NCBI GenBank assembly: GCA_003640385.1
Contig: RCAB01000007.1
Location: 310,001 to 374,000 of the forward strand
Length of the DNA stretch: 64,000 nt
Direction of reading: 5' to 3'
Source of the DNA: Setaria digitata
Taxonomy: Eukaryota; Nematoda; Chromadorea; Rhabditida; Setariidae
In this document: one piece after another, positions 51,187 to 64,000 of the stretch
Position numbering within the stretch: the first letter of the stretch is position 1
How the letters are laid out: the number at the start of each line of letters is the position of its first letter
Position numbers and translations under genes: made by a program
The notes under the pieces: model-generated
Databases searched by the model: none
What the model saw: only the letters and a program-made list of their open reading frames with translations
Told to the model about the DNA's origin: nothing

Positions 51187-54100
51187 AGGGACAGGAATAA
51201 GCGCTAGGAGAAATTGTTTACTTAACCTTTTCTGTAATTGTAATTCTCTCTTCACCTCTCGTTTATCGTTTTATCACTATAAGTGATTCATTGTATAATA
51301 AAACAAGTATTTTTTTTTTCTCTTTTTCGAAATATGTTGAATAGAATTTGTTCGATTAGAACCAAAGCTTCAGACCTAAATTTGTCGTTTCATTTCTTCT
51401 TTTCCTTTTCACTTTTTTTCCATAAAACTGTAATGAGAAAAGGTTTCTCACAACTAAAGCACTTCTGCAAACATTTTAATATTATCAGTTGATAAGTGGT
51501 AAAATTTAGCTCACAAACTTCGAAAGGAAAAAAATTCGAAGTTAATGAGAAATTGCTTTCAATTTTGCTTCTTACATACGGTTGCATTCCTTTTTCGTTT
51601 CTTTTCAATCACTGTTTATGTCAGTTATGCTCTATCTTAATTTAAAAAGAAAGTATTTTAAGACACTTGGCTTTATTGTTCACCTTTTCATGTTTGAACT
51701 AACTACCGTCTTAACAGTCTACAATGATTGATTCTCGGCGATTAAAGCCTAAGTCTATCTTCTTTGGTTTCCAGTACATATATCTCTCATTATACTTTGG
51801 CTCCTTTAGCAAATGCACACTTTTGTAGTAGGAGAAACATATATATCACAATTTTCTGATTCTAGATATGATGACTTCTTTAGCCTGAAATTTTTTGAAG
51901 AATACAAGGTAATGAAAAAATAATTTTGAAAATCCGTAAAGAACTTTTTCATTAGTTTAATTTTTCTTCACCTCTCCAATTTTGTTTTCACTGTCCCTTC
52001 TCAATTGTAACCGAAAAAATGTTAAAATAAATTCTGATTCCGATCACTGATGACACCATTCTGTCGATTACGTCAACCTTTGTTTAGAAGCTTCAGAAAT
52101 TAGATGGGATTAACAGTGGTTTTTTGATGAGAATATTGAAATGTTTCTGGGTCATTTATTCCTATACTTGAATTTTACAAATTAAAATTTCTTTGTTTAA
52201 CAATTTCAATTGAATCTTTATAACTAATAATGACTGCTGAGATTATACATAATGAAAATAATACCTCGATAAAATCACTTTCTTGCCTTTCATTTCACTT
52301 CTGTTTAATTTTAATTTTATTTTCAGTCTGTAAAAACAAACAAACTTAGATAGTCAACCTAAATAGTCATTATGTATGAGAATGGTAGGTCCAGAGGTAT
52401 CTTTCTAACTTGAAGAAATAAGCTTCAGACTTTTGCATTGAAATCAAGTGATCTTACTCATCTACAACTTTTGGTAAAACAAATTGTTCCAATAATTTGA
52501 AATGTGGCATCTAATAAGTCAAACTAAGCGTGCAGCTGATCGCCAAACATTTTTTTAATGACGATTTATCGTCTCTTCACTTATTCGTCAAGTAAATTTT
52601 CTTTTTTTAATTACTCCATATTCGAATTTGTTCTCTTCAATTCTGTCTTCCTCATTTTTCACATTCCTTATTCAAGAAAGTATTAAAAGAACGAAATTAA
52701 ATTAGGACAAATTACAAATTGCAAATTGTTCTAAAAGGGCTTGTGTTCAACTCATTGAGTTTTGCTGTCCCCTACCTTGACGGTGTCAAACTCGATTTTC
52801 TCATTTTCCTGATATGAATAAGGTCGTTGAGTTTGGATTGAGGTCAGCAATATTGCGGTTTAGATTATTCAATAAAAACCACAATACTGTTTGGGACAGC
52901 GCAAAATACTTCACTATCAGCTGATGATGAAATCACTTCTTTAGCCTCCTAGAACAAAATCATTGCATCAGACTGAGTCACCTTCATCATATTAGTGATT
53001 ATTGAATGGAGATATTTGAAATAAAGCTGTACGCATTCAGTAACCTTGGAAACCCTAGTTATTGTTCTGCTAGATTTGATGCTTAGAAGTCTTTCAAGAC
53101 GTTTCATCGATATTTACCCTTTCCTTTACTTTCCATCCGAAAGCCGTCTAAATTTCGTTCCAATTAAAATTTTTTCCTTAAATTTTAGTTTTGCAAATAA
53201 TTATTGAACATCAGGCTGAATCCTTTTCGAAAGAGTTGATCTATACATCTTCAAGACAGCTCTTTACAGTCTCTCAGGGCAAACTCTCTGACCACATCTA
53301 ACCGAAATGTAAAGAAAATTTATGGTGGATGGATGGAGAAGTGCTAGACTGCATGATTCTTGGTGCTTGTATCAGTGAAATCTGATAATTTTCAGAAATG
53401 AACAATTCATTGCATTTCACCAATCGTTTACATAATACCGGAGATTTTATTTGAATTTTGATTGAGGAAGTGCTCAGTTTTTACTAAAAATTGCAAAATT
53501 TTTTTTTTTTTTTTTCGGAAGAAAAAGAAATGAATGAATTGAAATATTCTGTGAGGTCAAATTAAAATGTTATTTTCTGTGTGAAATTTATGTAATTGGC
53601 AGCAAACAAAAGGGAAGACAGTTGTCATTCACTCATTTTCTGCTATCTTTTTCGATAATTTCTAACAAAACGCCTTTGAAAGTTTGCACTCCCATTAGAG
53701 CAATGTAGAATTTCTTCCTACTTTTAATTTTCGCTTTATTTCCTTTCGAAATTGACTCAGCCACAAAATTCTCCAACGTTTAACTGAAGCTCAGAAAAGA
53801 GAATGACCAAAAAATGTGTCCATAACTATTGTGCTTGAAGTCTCAGGTAAGCAAAGCTGAAAGGTTTAAACTCATTCAACGAACAAACTAGTAGTATTTT
53901 CTTGAAATTAGATCCGCTCCGATGTGTGCTCATATCATATCTGTGGATGTATTGAACTGATTATTAGTGCTTTTCTTCAACCACTTAACAGCTCTGATTT
54001 AGAGCAGTGTCAGTAATGTAAAAGCAGTTCCGGATTGTCGTCAATTTAGTCCAAATGTGTAAGCTAAGACAAGCTTAAGTTGACAAACAGTAGCACTAAG

Positions 54101-55381
54101 AGAAAGATGTCAACAGTTTGTTCATCAGCCCTTTTATCCATCATTTCTTAACCAAACTTTTGGGCAGTTATTTTTAAATTAGTCCAATCTCTATTCTCAG
54201 CTACTTCTCTTATGCCACTCAGTGCATTTGAGTATATTTAATCATAACGATAATCGTAATCATACACAAATTAAAGTTTGTTCGGTAGCTTTTGCAGTTA
54301 TAAATCACTTTAATCATCGATATAGGAGTACTATATTTTCATAATACAAGCTGTTGTTTCCATCTAAAGCTGCGTCGATATATTTTCAACCCTTACCTAG
54401 GCAGAATACCATTACAATTAGTTTAAAGTGCATGGAAAAGAGTTTAAGAATGATGGTTTCAAATTGCAATTTAAAGATTGCTTATTATTTAATAGTTGTT
54501 AACTTCTTTTCCACTCATAGAACCTTTATGTGGCGTTTGACACTGATTTGAGGCTATTTTGACAGTTTTGCTTAATAAATTTCTATGAAAAGAAAGTTCT
54601 GATGGCAGTCTTCGAATATATTTTTCTTCGTGTTTCATCTTTTTTTTTTGTCAATTTTTATGCGTTCTTTTGATTTGTTCGAAGCAGTTCTATTACAGTA
54701 TCTTTCATTTTACTATAAATTAACATTTCATTTGCATAATTAAATCAGAGGATTGGTTTTCTAGTTCTGTATGACTTGTATAATTGGGCAGCTGCAAATA
54801 TGCAACCAAATAAAACTTGCAATTTTAAATATATTTTAAAAAATTTAAAAAGATATTAAAGTACCTTTCAATATTTGTTTTAATTAAAAAACCAATAAAT
54901 AAAAAAAAAAAAAAATTGTGTATATTCATACTTTGGTAACTAGGTAACTTTGGTAACTGGTAACTATGCTAATTTACAAATCCTAGATATATTTAATTGA
55001 TTATAAAGATACTAAATGTGCTACTTGGGTAGATTAATAGTGCAAAATACTGAACCGAGCAGTTTTGGAGATATTGAACCTGGTAGGATCTGATATTTCT
55101 CGAAATTGTAATGAATCGTTAAAGAATCTATCCAAATTATTTTCACTTTGCAAGAAGCTAAAATGATCATCGAAGGGCAAAGGTGAAGTTCTTCTGAATC
55201 TTCAGTCTTCTTTGTTGTGACTATCGTCAGAATGATTCATTCTATTTTTTACTGATAAGTTTCTTTCTGACAAAATTTTTATCCAACCTTAGGCATTGCA
55301 CATTGTTCGTTTTTCATATTTCCATTTCATTTGTAATTTCATCGCATTGAAAATCATTTTTTGTTTTGTTTCTGAGAAGTA
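51187..55381. other. Intergenic, no gene supported
   Basis: About 4.2 kb of AT-rich sequence with T/A runs (for example 53500-53515). ORFs in it are short, rich in Phe/Leu/Lys and without splice partners. Confidence 0.5.
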
Positions 55382-56652
55382 ATGAAAAGACCTAGAATTC
55401 TTGTTGAACGAAGCAAAAAACTTCCACTTGATCACTGCCCCAGTCTGAATTTTGCTTCTAGGCTACTAGTTGCTTCAGAAGGTTGGCATGAAGTAATTTC
55501 ATTGTCCTTATTTCATTTCACATGCCTTCTTTCAAGCTTAACAGTTCGGCATATAATACATAAATTAAGCATTCCAAATGTCTTTGTTCTTTTTAATAAT
55601 GATGCACTTTTCGGCTTGATGTGGTGCTTTTCCTTCTTTACTCATTTTCCTTTCTTATTTTGTATTTTGATTCACAATACATAGTCTATCTTCTCTTTTT
55701 TATTTCCATCCTTTTGTTATATCTTTAATCATTTCTATTTCATTTATGTTTGCTAAAGAAGGGAGGAAAATTAATTAGAAGAAACCTGAAATATTTTCCT
55801 GTCCTTCTCATTATCATGTCACTCGTACCATCGAAATGTTTGTGGAAACGATTGTGCATTTTTATAAGACATAAAACAACAGACTCTCAAAATCGTTCAA
55901 GAGTTTTCAACTCACCTAGCCTTTCAATTTTTCGACTTTGTTGGATAATTTTTACAAAGAACATTTCTGCATGTTCAAAATATTAAATAATAAGTTTGCT
56001 TTCAAAAAGTTGGGTTCAGTATCATCCTCGCAAAACATTTACGAGCAGTAATTATGCTGTTGAGGGAATTCAGTTAACAAGTTTGGCGTTAAATTTTTCA
56101 CGTGCGTTAAGCTAATCTATGATGTTGAATAGCTAAATTGAAAGCAATTCTGACAACGCCAAAAATGGTTTCATTCATGATTCGATTCTAGCGTTACACT
56201 ACGTCAAATTATTTCACGATCGGAATCTGAGAGATGTTGCAACTGTCAGTTTTCCTTTAACTTTCTTTCATAAATAATATCATTTCCCTTTATTACGGTG
56301 CATGCAGTGGTAGCACAGTAAGCACTTTCGATTGAAATCTTCCTAAATTTTCGATGATATACAATTTCATTTATTAATTTGATGTTTGCTGTTCAAATAT
56401 CCGGTTGAAATTTTTTCTTAATCTTATGGATTGTTAAGGCCGATCAAATTGGCAGGTTGGTCGTTAGTTTCAGAAACTCATTTCAAGAGGCTCATTATTA
56501 TTTCTTTAGAAAATTTTTTTTATAGAATGTGTTGCAGTAGTAAGAAAATTCTTTCAGTCAATTAAAACAAAACTTTTATACTTCTCGAAATGTCAGGAAA
56601 CTTTCTTACTACTTAATTTCCCTAGTGTTTGTAGATCAGAATCTCAGGTTTT

Positions 56653-56684
<32 letters not shown>

Positions 56685-58780
56685 CTGTTGCTAATGGATT
56701 GTGGTTATTTAATAATAATAGAAATTTTTGAATTGTTAATTAATTTCTTGATAACTTTAATTGCAAACATAAGCATAAGCTTGTCATCTAATCATTTATT
56801 TTAGTTCCCTTTTTCTTTTAATTTTATGCAAATATAAATTAAGGATTAATAAAGATGAGTGGTAAATTTTAATAGTTCTGTGCTAATGGAAGTGGTTTTT
56901 CTCATTTTCGAACGTCTTGTGCTTGAGATTCCATTGAATCTTATCTCTCCATTCGGACTTTACAGTATAAAGTTGATAATAATTAGTAAGTTTCAAATCA
57001 AGAAAGTCAACTTGAAGGATGTATCATCATGACGTGGTAGACGCATTGCAGACTAGATAAAATTGGTTCACTTTAACAGCCTTTTTAAAAGATCAATTAC
57101 AGAGGTGTTCTCGTCATGAAAAGGTAACATACAAGATGCAATTATCATTCTTAAAATACCTTTTTCTTCTCAAGCACATTCGAACGTAATGAATTTGCAT
57201 AACGTTTAAAATATTTCTGTTCATTTTATGAGCAGTTTCTAACGAGTTATTTTCAGATTGATTAAACACCGTTAATTCCAGTTTGACGGATCCATCTGAT
57301 TACTTCGAAAAGTGACTGGATTCTCTGAATAAACAAGCATTCATGCTTTTGTCGTAAGATTCTTCGATCGTTCAGAAGGTTAGAATTTATTTTTCGGAGC
57401 TTAATGAGCTCTGAAAATACTTCTTAAATTTTGTTGCTGAAAATACTGTAAAATTATTTTTTGTCAAATCTTGATCAGTTCAAACTAATGAATGCATATT
57501 AATAATTTAAAAATTCATCTCAAGTTTTAGTTCTATTTACAGAAATTTCCTTAGGCTTGTTAAATTAATCTACTAGGTTGATGAAACAATTTAGTACCAA
57601 ACTGATGAAAATTAACTGATTGTTAAAGGTTTTATCATTTTAACATGATAGCTTCTTCGATTACTTCTCCTATCTCATTGGTATCATAGTTAATTATAGT
57701 GCAGCTAAATTATTATCTTTAACATGACGAGTTCCTAGTTACTTCCTTGTGCAAAAGTCTCTAAAAATGTAATCGTTGAAGGAATTTCAAAGTATTAAGG
57801 GAATTTTAACAAGTTTTAAAGCTCGAAAAAGATGAAAATGAATAAGAAGTCAGATGTTTATCTTTTTTTTTTCGTTTAATTAGTATTATTATCTCACTGT
57901 TATAGAGAGAGAGACAGTGATCAGCAATAACTTCATTTTTTATTGAGAATGAGAAAATATGAAAAAAAAAGCTTTGTAAATTTTGGAAATGTGTTCACTC
58001 ATTTACTGGCAAAAGAAGTGAAAATTAAAGTGCTCTACATTTTTCGCGACAGTTACTACTAATATTAACAGGAAATGGTCTAATTATTTAAATTTTTGAA
58101 TATTGTTTCCCTAAGTATTTGTATTGAAAATAAACTTAAAATTAGAATATCAAAAATGTGTTAAACAGTCAAGTTGATGAGTCATTTTGTGATTGAATTG
58201 GAATGAGTTCAGTAAATCAAAAGGAAAAATTTAAGAAAAAAAGCAATGAGAGAAGTTCCTTCTTGAAAAAGAAAGATTAACAGTAATTTTTAAAATGGAC
58301 CAGCCAGTTTGTTTCATTTTAGAATGGAAATGTAAATATGCTAATTGTAGGTATTTTCTGCAGTATTAAAATGCTTTAAAAAATTTCCTGCACTTCGGGC
58401 TTGTTCATTGTTGCCTTAAAAATTTTATGAACTTCTGGGCCGTCCATTGTTGCCTCTCTTTTTTGCCACTGTAATGAAGTGATTCTAATGTTTACTTATC
58501 TAATTACTCAAATTTAAAATGTTCTTTAGTCCAGTGCAAACAAAAACATGTGACACTTTTCAATTTCTTCATCAGCCTTTCTCAGTACAACTCAAACTTT
58601 CTTTCTCATCAGGTGCCTGCTGATTTTGATTCAAATATCAACTTTGTCCAGTTATTATGGAACTCACATAAAAACCATTTTCTAGTGAAGGAAGTGGTTT
58701 CCGCATCGAGGCGGAAAAAACGCAAAGGAAAGGGAAGAATCATTTTCTTGCAAGAAATTTACGGCACTGACTTACCGTGA
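55382..58780 (+). CDS. Small basic unrecognised protein (92 aa), two exons
   Basis: Exon 55382-55492 (MKRPRILVERSKKLPLDH...SEGWHE, donor gtaatt) and exon 58613-58780 (VPADFDSNINFVQLLWNSH..., TGA) are both phase 0. The second exon has a strong T/C-rich acceptor (ctttctcatcag) and clearly protein-like codons. It carries a basic cluster SRRKKRKGKGR that could be a nuclear localisation signal and ends IYGTDLP. No domain is recognised. The intron is about 3.1 kb and may hide other exons, and the first exon is less certain than the second. The stop lies 28 nt before the acceptor of the GalNAc-transferase gene, which suggests a shared primary transcript. Confidence 0.45.
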
Positions 58781-58841
58781 CTGCTAGGAATTTTTCTCTT
58801 CCGTCTAGAAAACGAATTTTCTTTTCTATTTGTTCTACAAT

Positions 58842-61800
58842 ATGGCATTGAAACGTTCATTGGGTGTGTCCTCACAAAGTTCATTATTTTCATCACCCAC
58901 TTCACAACTCTGCCGAATGTTTCACATACGTTCCACGCAACGACGTAACTTCTTTCTCAACATTTTATCTCTGGTTGGAGCCTATTGGATTATCACAACA
59001 CTGATATCGCTTTCCAGTCAAGATGTCGTGAGTCATTTTTCTCTGAATGCTTCAATTATTGGACGCATTAATGATTTAGTTGTTACGTATCATTATGCTT
59101 AAGGCACTGCCAGATGTGTCTCTGAAAGGTTCGCAGTAATTGTAGTTATCAAAATTTGATTGAAGGCAATTTATCTTGACAGCTGAAGACTGATAGGCAA
59201 ATTTTAAAGTGACTTAAAACAGTCTTCAAAAACTTGAAATCGAAGAAGTGTAGATAGAAGCCAAGTCTAGGCAAAATAGTCATGCATACTTACAGTAAGA
59301 GGAATAATGCTTTGGACTGAAAGAAATTATCCGCAATTTGTCGGAGCCGTCAAGCTGAAGAAATCCGAAAAAGCAAATGAAATCCATGGTGAGGAGAATA
59401 ACAAGTTGAGAAAGTAACGAAACATTTAAAGCCGGTAGAACTGATTTTGACAGGAAGGTATTCGAGAAATGACGGATTCTCGTTGTTACCTATTCAGTTC
59501 GCTATAAATGTGACGTGTAATTTACAAATCAATCAACACTTTGCTATTTCATTTTTAATAGCAGGGCAGGCAGGTACGAGGACGAAGTGTGGTGCTGATG
59601 AAAGAACCGGTTGGTCGACAGTTAAAGTTAGAGGAAGGTTATGCAGGGATGGATGATTCGAAACAACAGGAAACTAATAGCAACAGCAGTGGAAATAAGA
59701 ATAAAGATTTGCAAGCGCTTCCTGCCGAAGGAAATCATCCAGAATCTAAGTTAAAAAAATTCCGAAAAACAGATGAAATTCCTGATGAAGATAATAATGA
59801 GTTTGAAAAGGTAGTTGAATTGTCTTTGATAATTTTTGAATTTCAAAACATCTATCAAGCTCTATTAAGTAATTTAGATGATTGCATAACTTTTTCAGGG
59901 GGAAAACTTGGACATTCATAACTAAAAACTACAAAAATTTTCCTCTTTCCATTTACAGCCCAATATTCCGCAGCCAAAGCGTTTTGTATACATGGAAGGT
60001 AGTCCAATTTATAAAAAAGACGATCCAAACCAACCTGGTGAACTTGGTGCCGCGGTGAAAATTGACAAAAAGGTATTTAACTTCTGTTATGCCATATAGA
60101 CAATTTAACTATCGTTTACTGTTGTTAAAATTTCGCGTAACATATTTTGAAATGTAATATTTTCTCACTCTCAAAATTCTTGCAAGCTCTTCTTATGAAT
60201 TTGAAAAAAAGTTTAATTCTCAGAAAACTTTAAACTCATGAAGGATTTTTTTGAAGGCATAATTTCAATAACGAATGATGACCTAGACCTTTTCGACATG
60301 TGTCCTCTAGTATTGACGGAATTTTTCGAATTTTATCTGCCTAACTTCCCCTTCCGGCAATACTTTTGATTATTGTTATGTTTTCCTTTTTCCAAACTTT
60401 TGCCGATTGTTCCCAATTTATTTTCCGACATATTTACTTTTTTCATCAAATGACCTAATTGTAAATTTTATGTTGTCATCCACAGAATTTCTAGGGAAAT
60501 ATTCCGTTTCATTTTGTAGAAACTATCGCCGGATGAGCGCAAACTATTCGACGAAGGATTCAAGCGGAATTCATTTAACGAATATGTATCCAACATGATC
60601 TCGATACATCGTTCACTTCCAAATAATACGGACAAATTGTTAGTTTAACCAAGAAGGACGACTTTTTTTTCCCTTTTTTTATTTCAATATTTTATTTATT
60701 TCCTGAAGTTTTCAAGTTTCTTCAAGAAATGTGTTTGTTTTCTTAAAAAATATCCTTAAATTTATTAACTAATTTCTTTCTTTTTTTTTTAAAAAAAATA
60801 TAACCTACGATAAGAGTACAATTTTTCCAAATATTTGTTAAAAAATCAAAAATATTCAAATTACCGAAATACAAGAGTGAGTTAAACTAACAGCTACAAC
60901 CAGTGTCATGCTGACAGAACCAAATTTATTAATGTTGAAGAAGGAAGGGGAAACATTTTTAATGAGTCTTTTCAAATAAAATCAATCTAATAATAGGAAA
61001 TTTTGTGGCGATTCGAAAAACTGTTGGAATTTTTTCGAAATTTATAACATGTCAAAAAATATCTGTGCTTCTTCCAAATGAAATTTATATTTTGGATTTC
61101 ATTAATTATAATTGGAAATTTGTAAGGTCCCCAAAACATCTATATTACAAGCCTAGAAAGAAATTCCAAACTTCCAGGTGTCGCAAATCTTATCGAGATA
61201 ATCTCCCAGATACCTCGGTGATTATTTGTTTCCACAATGAAGCATGGTCAGTGCTATTGCGTACAGTACATAGCGTACTGGAAAGAACACCTGGTCATTT
61301 GCTTAAGGAAATTATTCTTGTGGATGACTTTTCCGATTTAGAACACCTAAAGGTATTATTAGAAAATCAGAAACCACAATTTTTCTCTTTGTTTGTTTAA
61401 AATTGCTTAGTAAACTTCCGTAAAATCAAATACAGGCAATGGTAAATGCCCGAGTGTCAACGTCAGCATTGGATTATCTAACTGACATCTAACTTACCGG
61501 GTGTCACAAGTTACTGTCCTTAACTTATTTTCTACAGATTTATTAACATTGAAGATGGGTCATTTCATAATTAATTCGATATGAACAAGAAAGCAGACTA
61601 TTTCTACGCAGATGCTCATAGTGCTCCATATTTGAGCGAACGTTGAAGCCTATTAGAAGAGATTCTAAGTTTGCTAATCGAAAACAAGCTGATGATAAAT
61701 TTGGATAGAACTGAGCGATGCTAACATTAAAACATTTTGGTTCGATTTCTAGAAGCCATTGGAAGATTACATGAGTCAATTTGGCAAAGTTCGAATTATA

Positions 61801-64000
61801 AGACTGGAAAATCGGATGGGTTTGATTCGAGCACGGTTACGAGGTGCTTCTGTTGCACGTGGCAAGGTGTTAACTTACCTGGACTCACACTGTGAATGCA
61901 TGGATAGTATGTAAATTTTATTTTCTTCCTTTTTACTTCGATTTCGAGTATACTTTAAAATGGGCAACTTTGCTTAAATTAAGGTAAGCTTTCGTAAGAA
62001 GTATGTTACTTATTAAAACTAAAACTCCCTTCTTTTCTCCATCCTTTTGATTGCTCGAAACATTCCTTTCTTCAGGGTTTAAACCTGATATTCAATGCTT
62101 CTGTCATCAAGTACTTACTCCAATCTAGTTGTGCCTTTAATTACGAGGCACATTTTTAGGATGGCTTGAACCTTTGCTGGATCGAATAGCGCAAAATTCG
62201 AGCAATGTGGTAACACCTGTAATTGATACAATCGATTTGGAAACATTGCAGTATCATTTATCAAGTCATCGTCGATTAAGTGTTGGAGGATTTAATTGGG
62301 GTCTTGTTTTCAATTGGCATATATTGCCGGATCGCGATTATCAGGCGATGAAATCACGGATTGACCCAGTACCGTTAGTTATGCTCATTTTTGAAGCAAG
62401 AGGACTTATTTAAGATTGTGTGAAGTCCATAGCAAAATTTTGTTTCACTAACCTTGTCGGGTCATAAAGTTCTCGAAAAACTTCATATTTTAGGTCACCA
62501 ACGATGGCTGGTGGTTTGTTTTCTATTGATCGAGCTTATTTTGAAAAGCTTGGAGGTTATGATCCTGGTTTCGATATTTGGGGTAGTGAAAATCTCGAAA
62601 TATCATTCAAGGTGAGAATTACAAACTTTATAGCATTTATGATTTTATCTGATTTCATTGTTGAATCTGAAATTATTGACTCACTCATAGATATGGATGT
62701 GCGGGGGTCGCTTGGAAGTAATACCATGCAGCCATGTTGGTCATATTTTTCGCAAAAAGTCACCTTACAAGTGGAGGACTGGCGTTAATGTACTACAGAG
62801 GAATAATGTTCGACTGGCTGAGGTACTCCCTAATTATCTTAACCACAGGTGTACAGGTGTTGTGGAATAATATATATATATATATATATATAATATATAA
62901 ACACTTGGATTTTCGGCAGTTGTAAAATTTTGGTCGGGTTTTTTTTAAAAAATACTCTTTTGAGCATTGCTAAATCCTTGTTCAAATTTCTTTACGTTGC
63001 TGAATTGGAATATTTGGCTTTCATGTGCTGTTGTTAAGTGTTTTTGCTGAGAAAAGTTGCAAAGCTGTATTCGTTTTTCAACAAATTCTGGAACTCCTTT
63101 CTATCTCTTCAACTTTTAAATATTGATTGGAAAGTGCTTTTTTTAAATTTAAAATCCTTTCCCAGGTATGGCTAGATGACTACAAGGAAATTTATTATAA
63201 TCGAATTAATCATAAGCTGGTATGTATTTCTTCTGTTTATCATTCACTAGCTAATTTTGAATATGTAAAATGTTTGGTGTTCTTTTAAGGATCGTCATCT
63301 GATAACAGTCAATGTTTCTAAAATTACATACTGTTTCATTTGCTGATAACTTTAGTAGTACTTACATATCAGTTAACAAATTATATAAAAACTTCATCTC
63401 ATTTATTAATTTCCAAAGCGTTACTTCCAGCAGAAATGAAACTTCGTATATTTCCTGCAACAAATTGTTATTTAAGGGCGATTATGGTGATGTGTCAGAA
63501 CGAAAGAAATTACGTGAACGATTGAAATGTCATTCATTCAAATGGTATCTGGATAATGTATTCCCGGAATTATTTCTGCCTACAGAAGCGATCGCCAGTG
63601 GGGAAGTAAAATTTTAATTTTTAACTTGTAAATTTTTTATGTGTAATCTGCACAGTACATCTTGATTTACCTTTATTTTTCCGCTCTGTCACTCGTCAGA
63701 AAGCAAGTTTGTCTCTTTTAGTGCAAAACAGGAAATCACGTTAGTATTAATTCGGTTTGTATTTCCCTTTTTTTCTTCAATGAAAAGTGTTGACGTTATG
63801 AATGCAGCATACACTCATTCTACATTCAATATATACATATATATATATTGAATGTGTGTAAAAAATATATATAGAAAAATACATTTTTTACGCCATGATA
63901 TTTCTAGATACGTAACCTTGGAAATCGGAAGTACTGCGTGGATCATGACGTTGGCCGGAATGCTGTAAATGATAGTGTTATACCATATCCATGTCATTTG
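58842..64000 (+). CDS. Polypeptide N-acetylgalactosaminyltransferase (3'-truncated by window)
   Basis: Exons 58842-59027, 59562-59810, 59959-60072, 60520-60638, 61178-61352, 61753-61906, 62160-62373, 62494-62611, 62691-62822, 63166-63219, 63477-63605 and 63908-64000 (runs off) are all in phase. It is a type II Golgi enzyme: short cytoplasmic part, signal-anchor about 36-57 ([20 protein letters not shown]), then a stem. The GT-A (GT27) domain shows [40 protein letters not shown], the metal-binding DSH (325-327), [28 protein letters not shown] (WGGENLE in most members) and the catalytic HVGHIF (458-463). YCVD begins the ricin-type lectin repeat at the window end. It transfers GalNAc from UDP-GalNAc to Ser/Thr, starting mucin-type O-glycans. 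The start follows a tctag acceptor at 58808. The specific gly paralogue is not decided. Confidence 0.95.
62868..62899. repeat. (AT)n microsatellite in GalNAc-transferase intron
   Basis: TA/AT dinucleotides with one break (taat), between the exon ending at 62822 and the exon starting at 63166. Confidence 0.8.
63822..63855. repeat. Inverted repeat in the last visible GalNAc-transferase intron
   Basis: acattcaatatata (63822-63835) pairs exactly with tatatattgaatgt (63842-63855), leaving a 6-nt loop. It ends 52 nt before the exon at 63908, so it could fold near the splice acceptor. Confidence 0.8.

Noticed and set aside
55750..55986. Lys/Leu-rich ORF between the two exons of the small basic gene
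   Set aside because: Composition typical of AT-rich noncoding DNA, and no acceptor in a phase matching the flanking exons.
1..64000. tRNA, rRNA, CRISPR, transposase, or bacterial-endosymbiont insertions
   Set aside because: Scanned for GGTTCRA-type tRNA boxes, repeat-spacer arrays, DDE or reverse-transcriptase motifs and intron-free bacterial-like genes; none was convincing by eye.

Overview
The window is AT-rich eukaryotic DNA with short exons, GT-AG introns, AATAAA polyadenylation signals and T/A homopolymers, and most first exons follow a T-rich ...TTTCAG acceptor suitable for spliced-leader trans-splicing. A cuticle collagen, a divergent T-box factor, and gene structures matching SMU-2/RED, VPS-22/SNF8 and LET-721/ETF-QO point to a nematode, probably a clade III (spirurid/filarial-like) parasite given the AT content and moderately long introns. 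Species assignment is inference. I saw no rRNA, convincing tRNA, CRISPR, transposase or prokaryotic operon. All gene models were assembled by hand from splice signals, reading phase and family resemblance; exon coordinates are given so they can be checked.

Layout: (1) 83-1857 +, 3' end of an unrecognised gene; (2) 4682-5730 +, an 84-residue RING protein; (3) 8833-10303 +, cuticle collagen; (4) 13510-18178 +, an acidic/SR-rich protein with a C-terminal RRM (RBM33-like), with a second possible 3' end running to 19886; (5) 20983-24229 -, RED/IK splicing factor (smu-2); (6) 30589-32808 +, divergent T-box transcription factor, preceded by about 6 kb without genes; (7) 34614-36313 -, ESCRT-II subunit VPS22/SNF8, divergent from (8) 37067-41026 +, electron-transfer-flavoprotein:ubiquinone oxidoreductase; (9) 42978-51176 +, a weakly supported gene with recognisable first and last exons; (10) 55382-58780 +, a small basic unrecognised protein ending only 28 nt before the acceptor of (11) 58842-64000+ +, a polypeptide GalNAc-transferase cut by the window edge within its ricin-type lectin domain.

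The genes do not form one pathway. Two are RNA-processing factors (RBM33-like and RED), one is mitochondrial (ETF-QO), one endosomal (VPS22), one Golgi (GalNAc-transferase) and one extracellular matrix (collagen). The most interesting structures are an RRM whose last coding exon is open in two frames with two separate polyadenylation signals (17581-19900), two ultra-short candidate introns in the T-box gene, the tight small-gene/GalNAc-transferase spacing that suggests an operon, a perfect 16-bp hairpin at 6631-6666, and clustered nuclear-receptor, ACGT and GATA sites upstream of genes.
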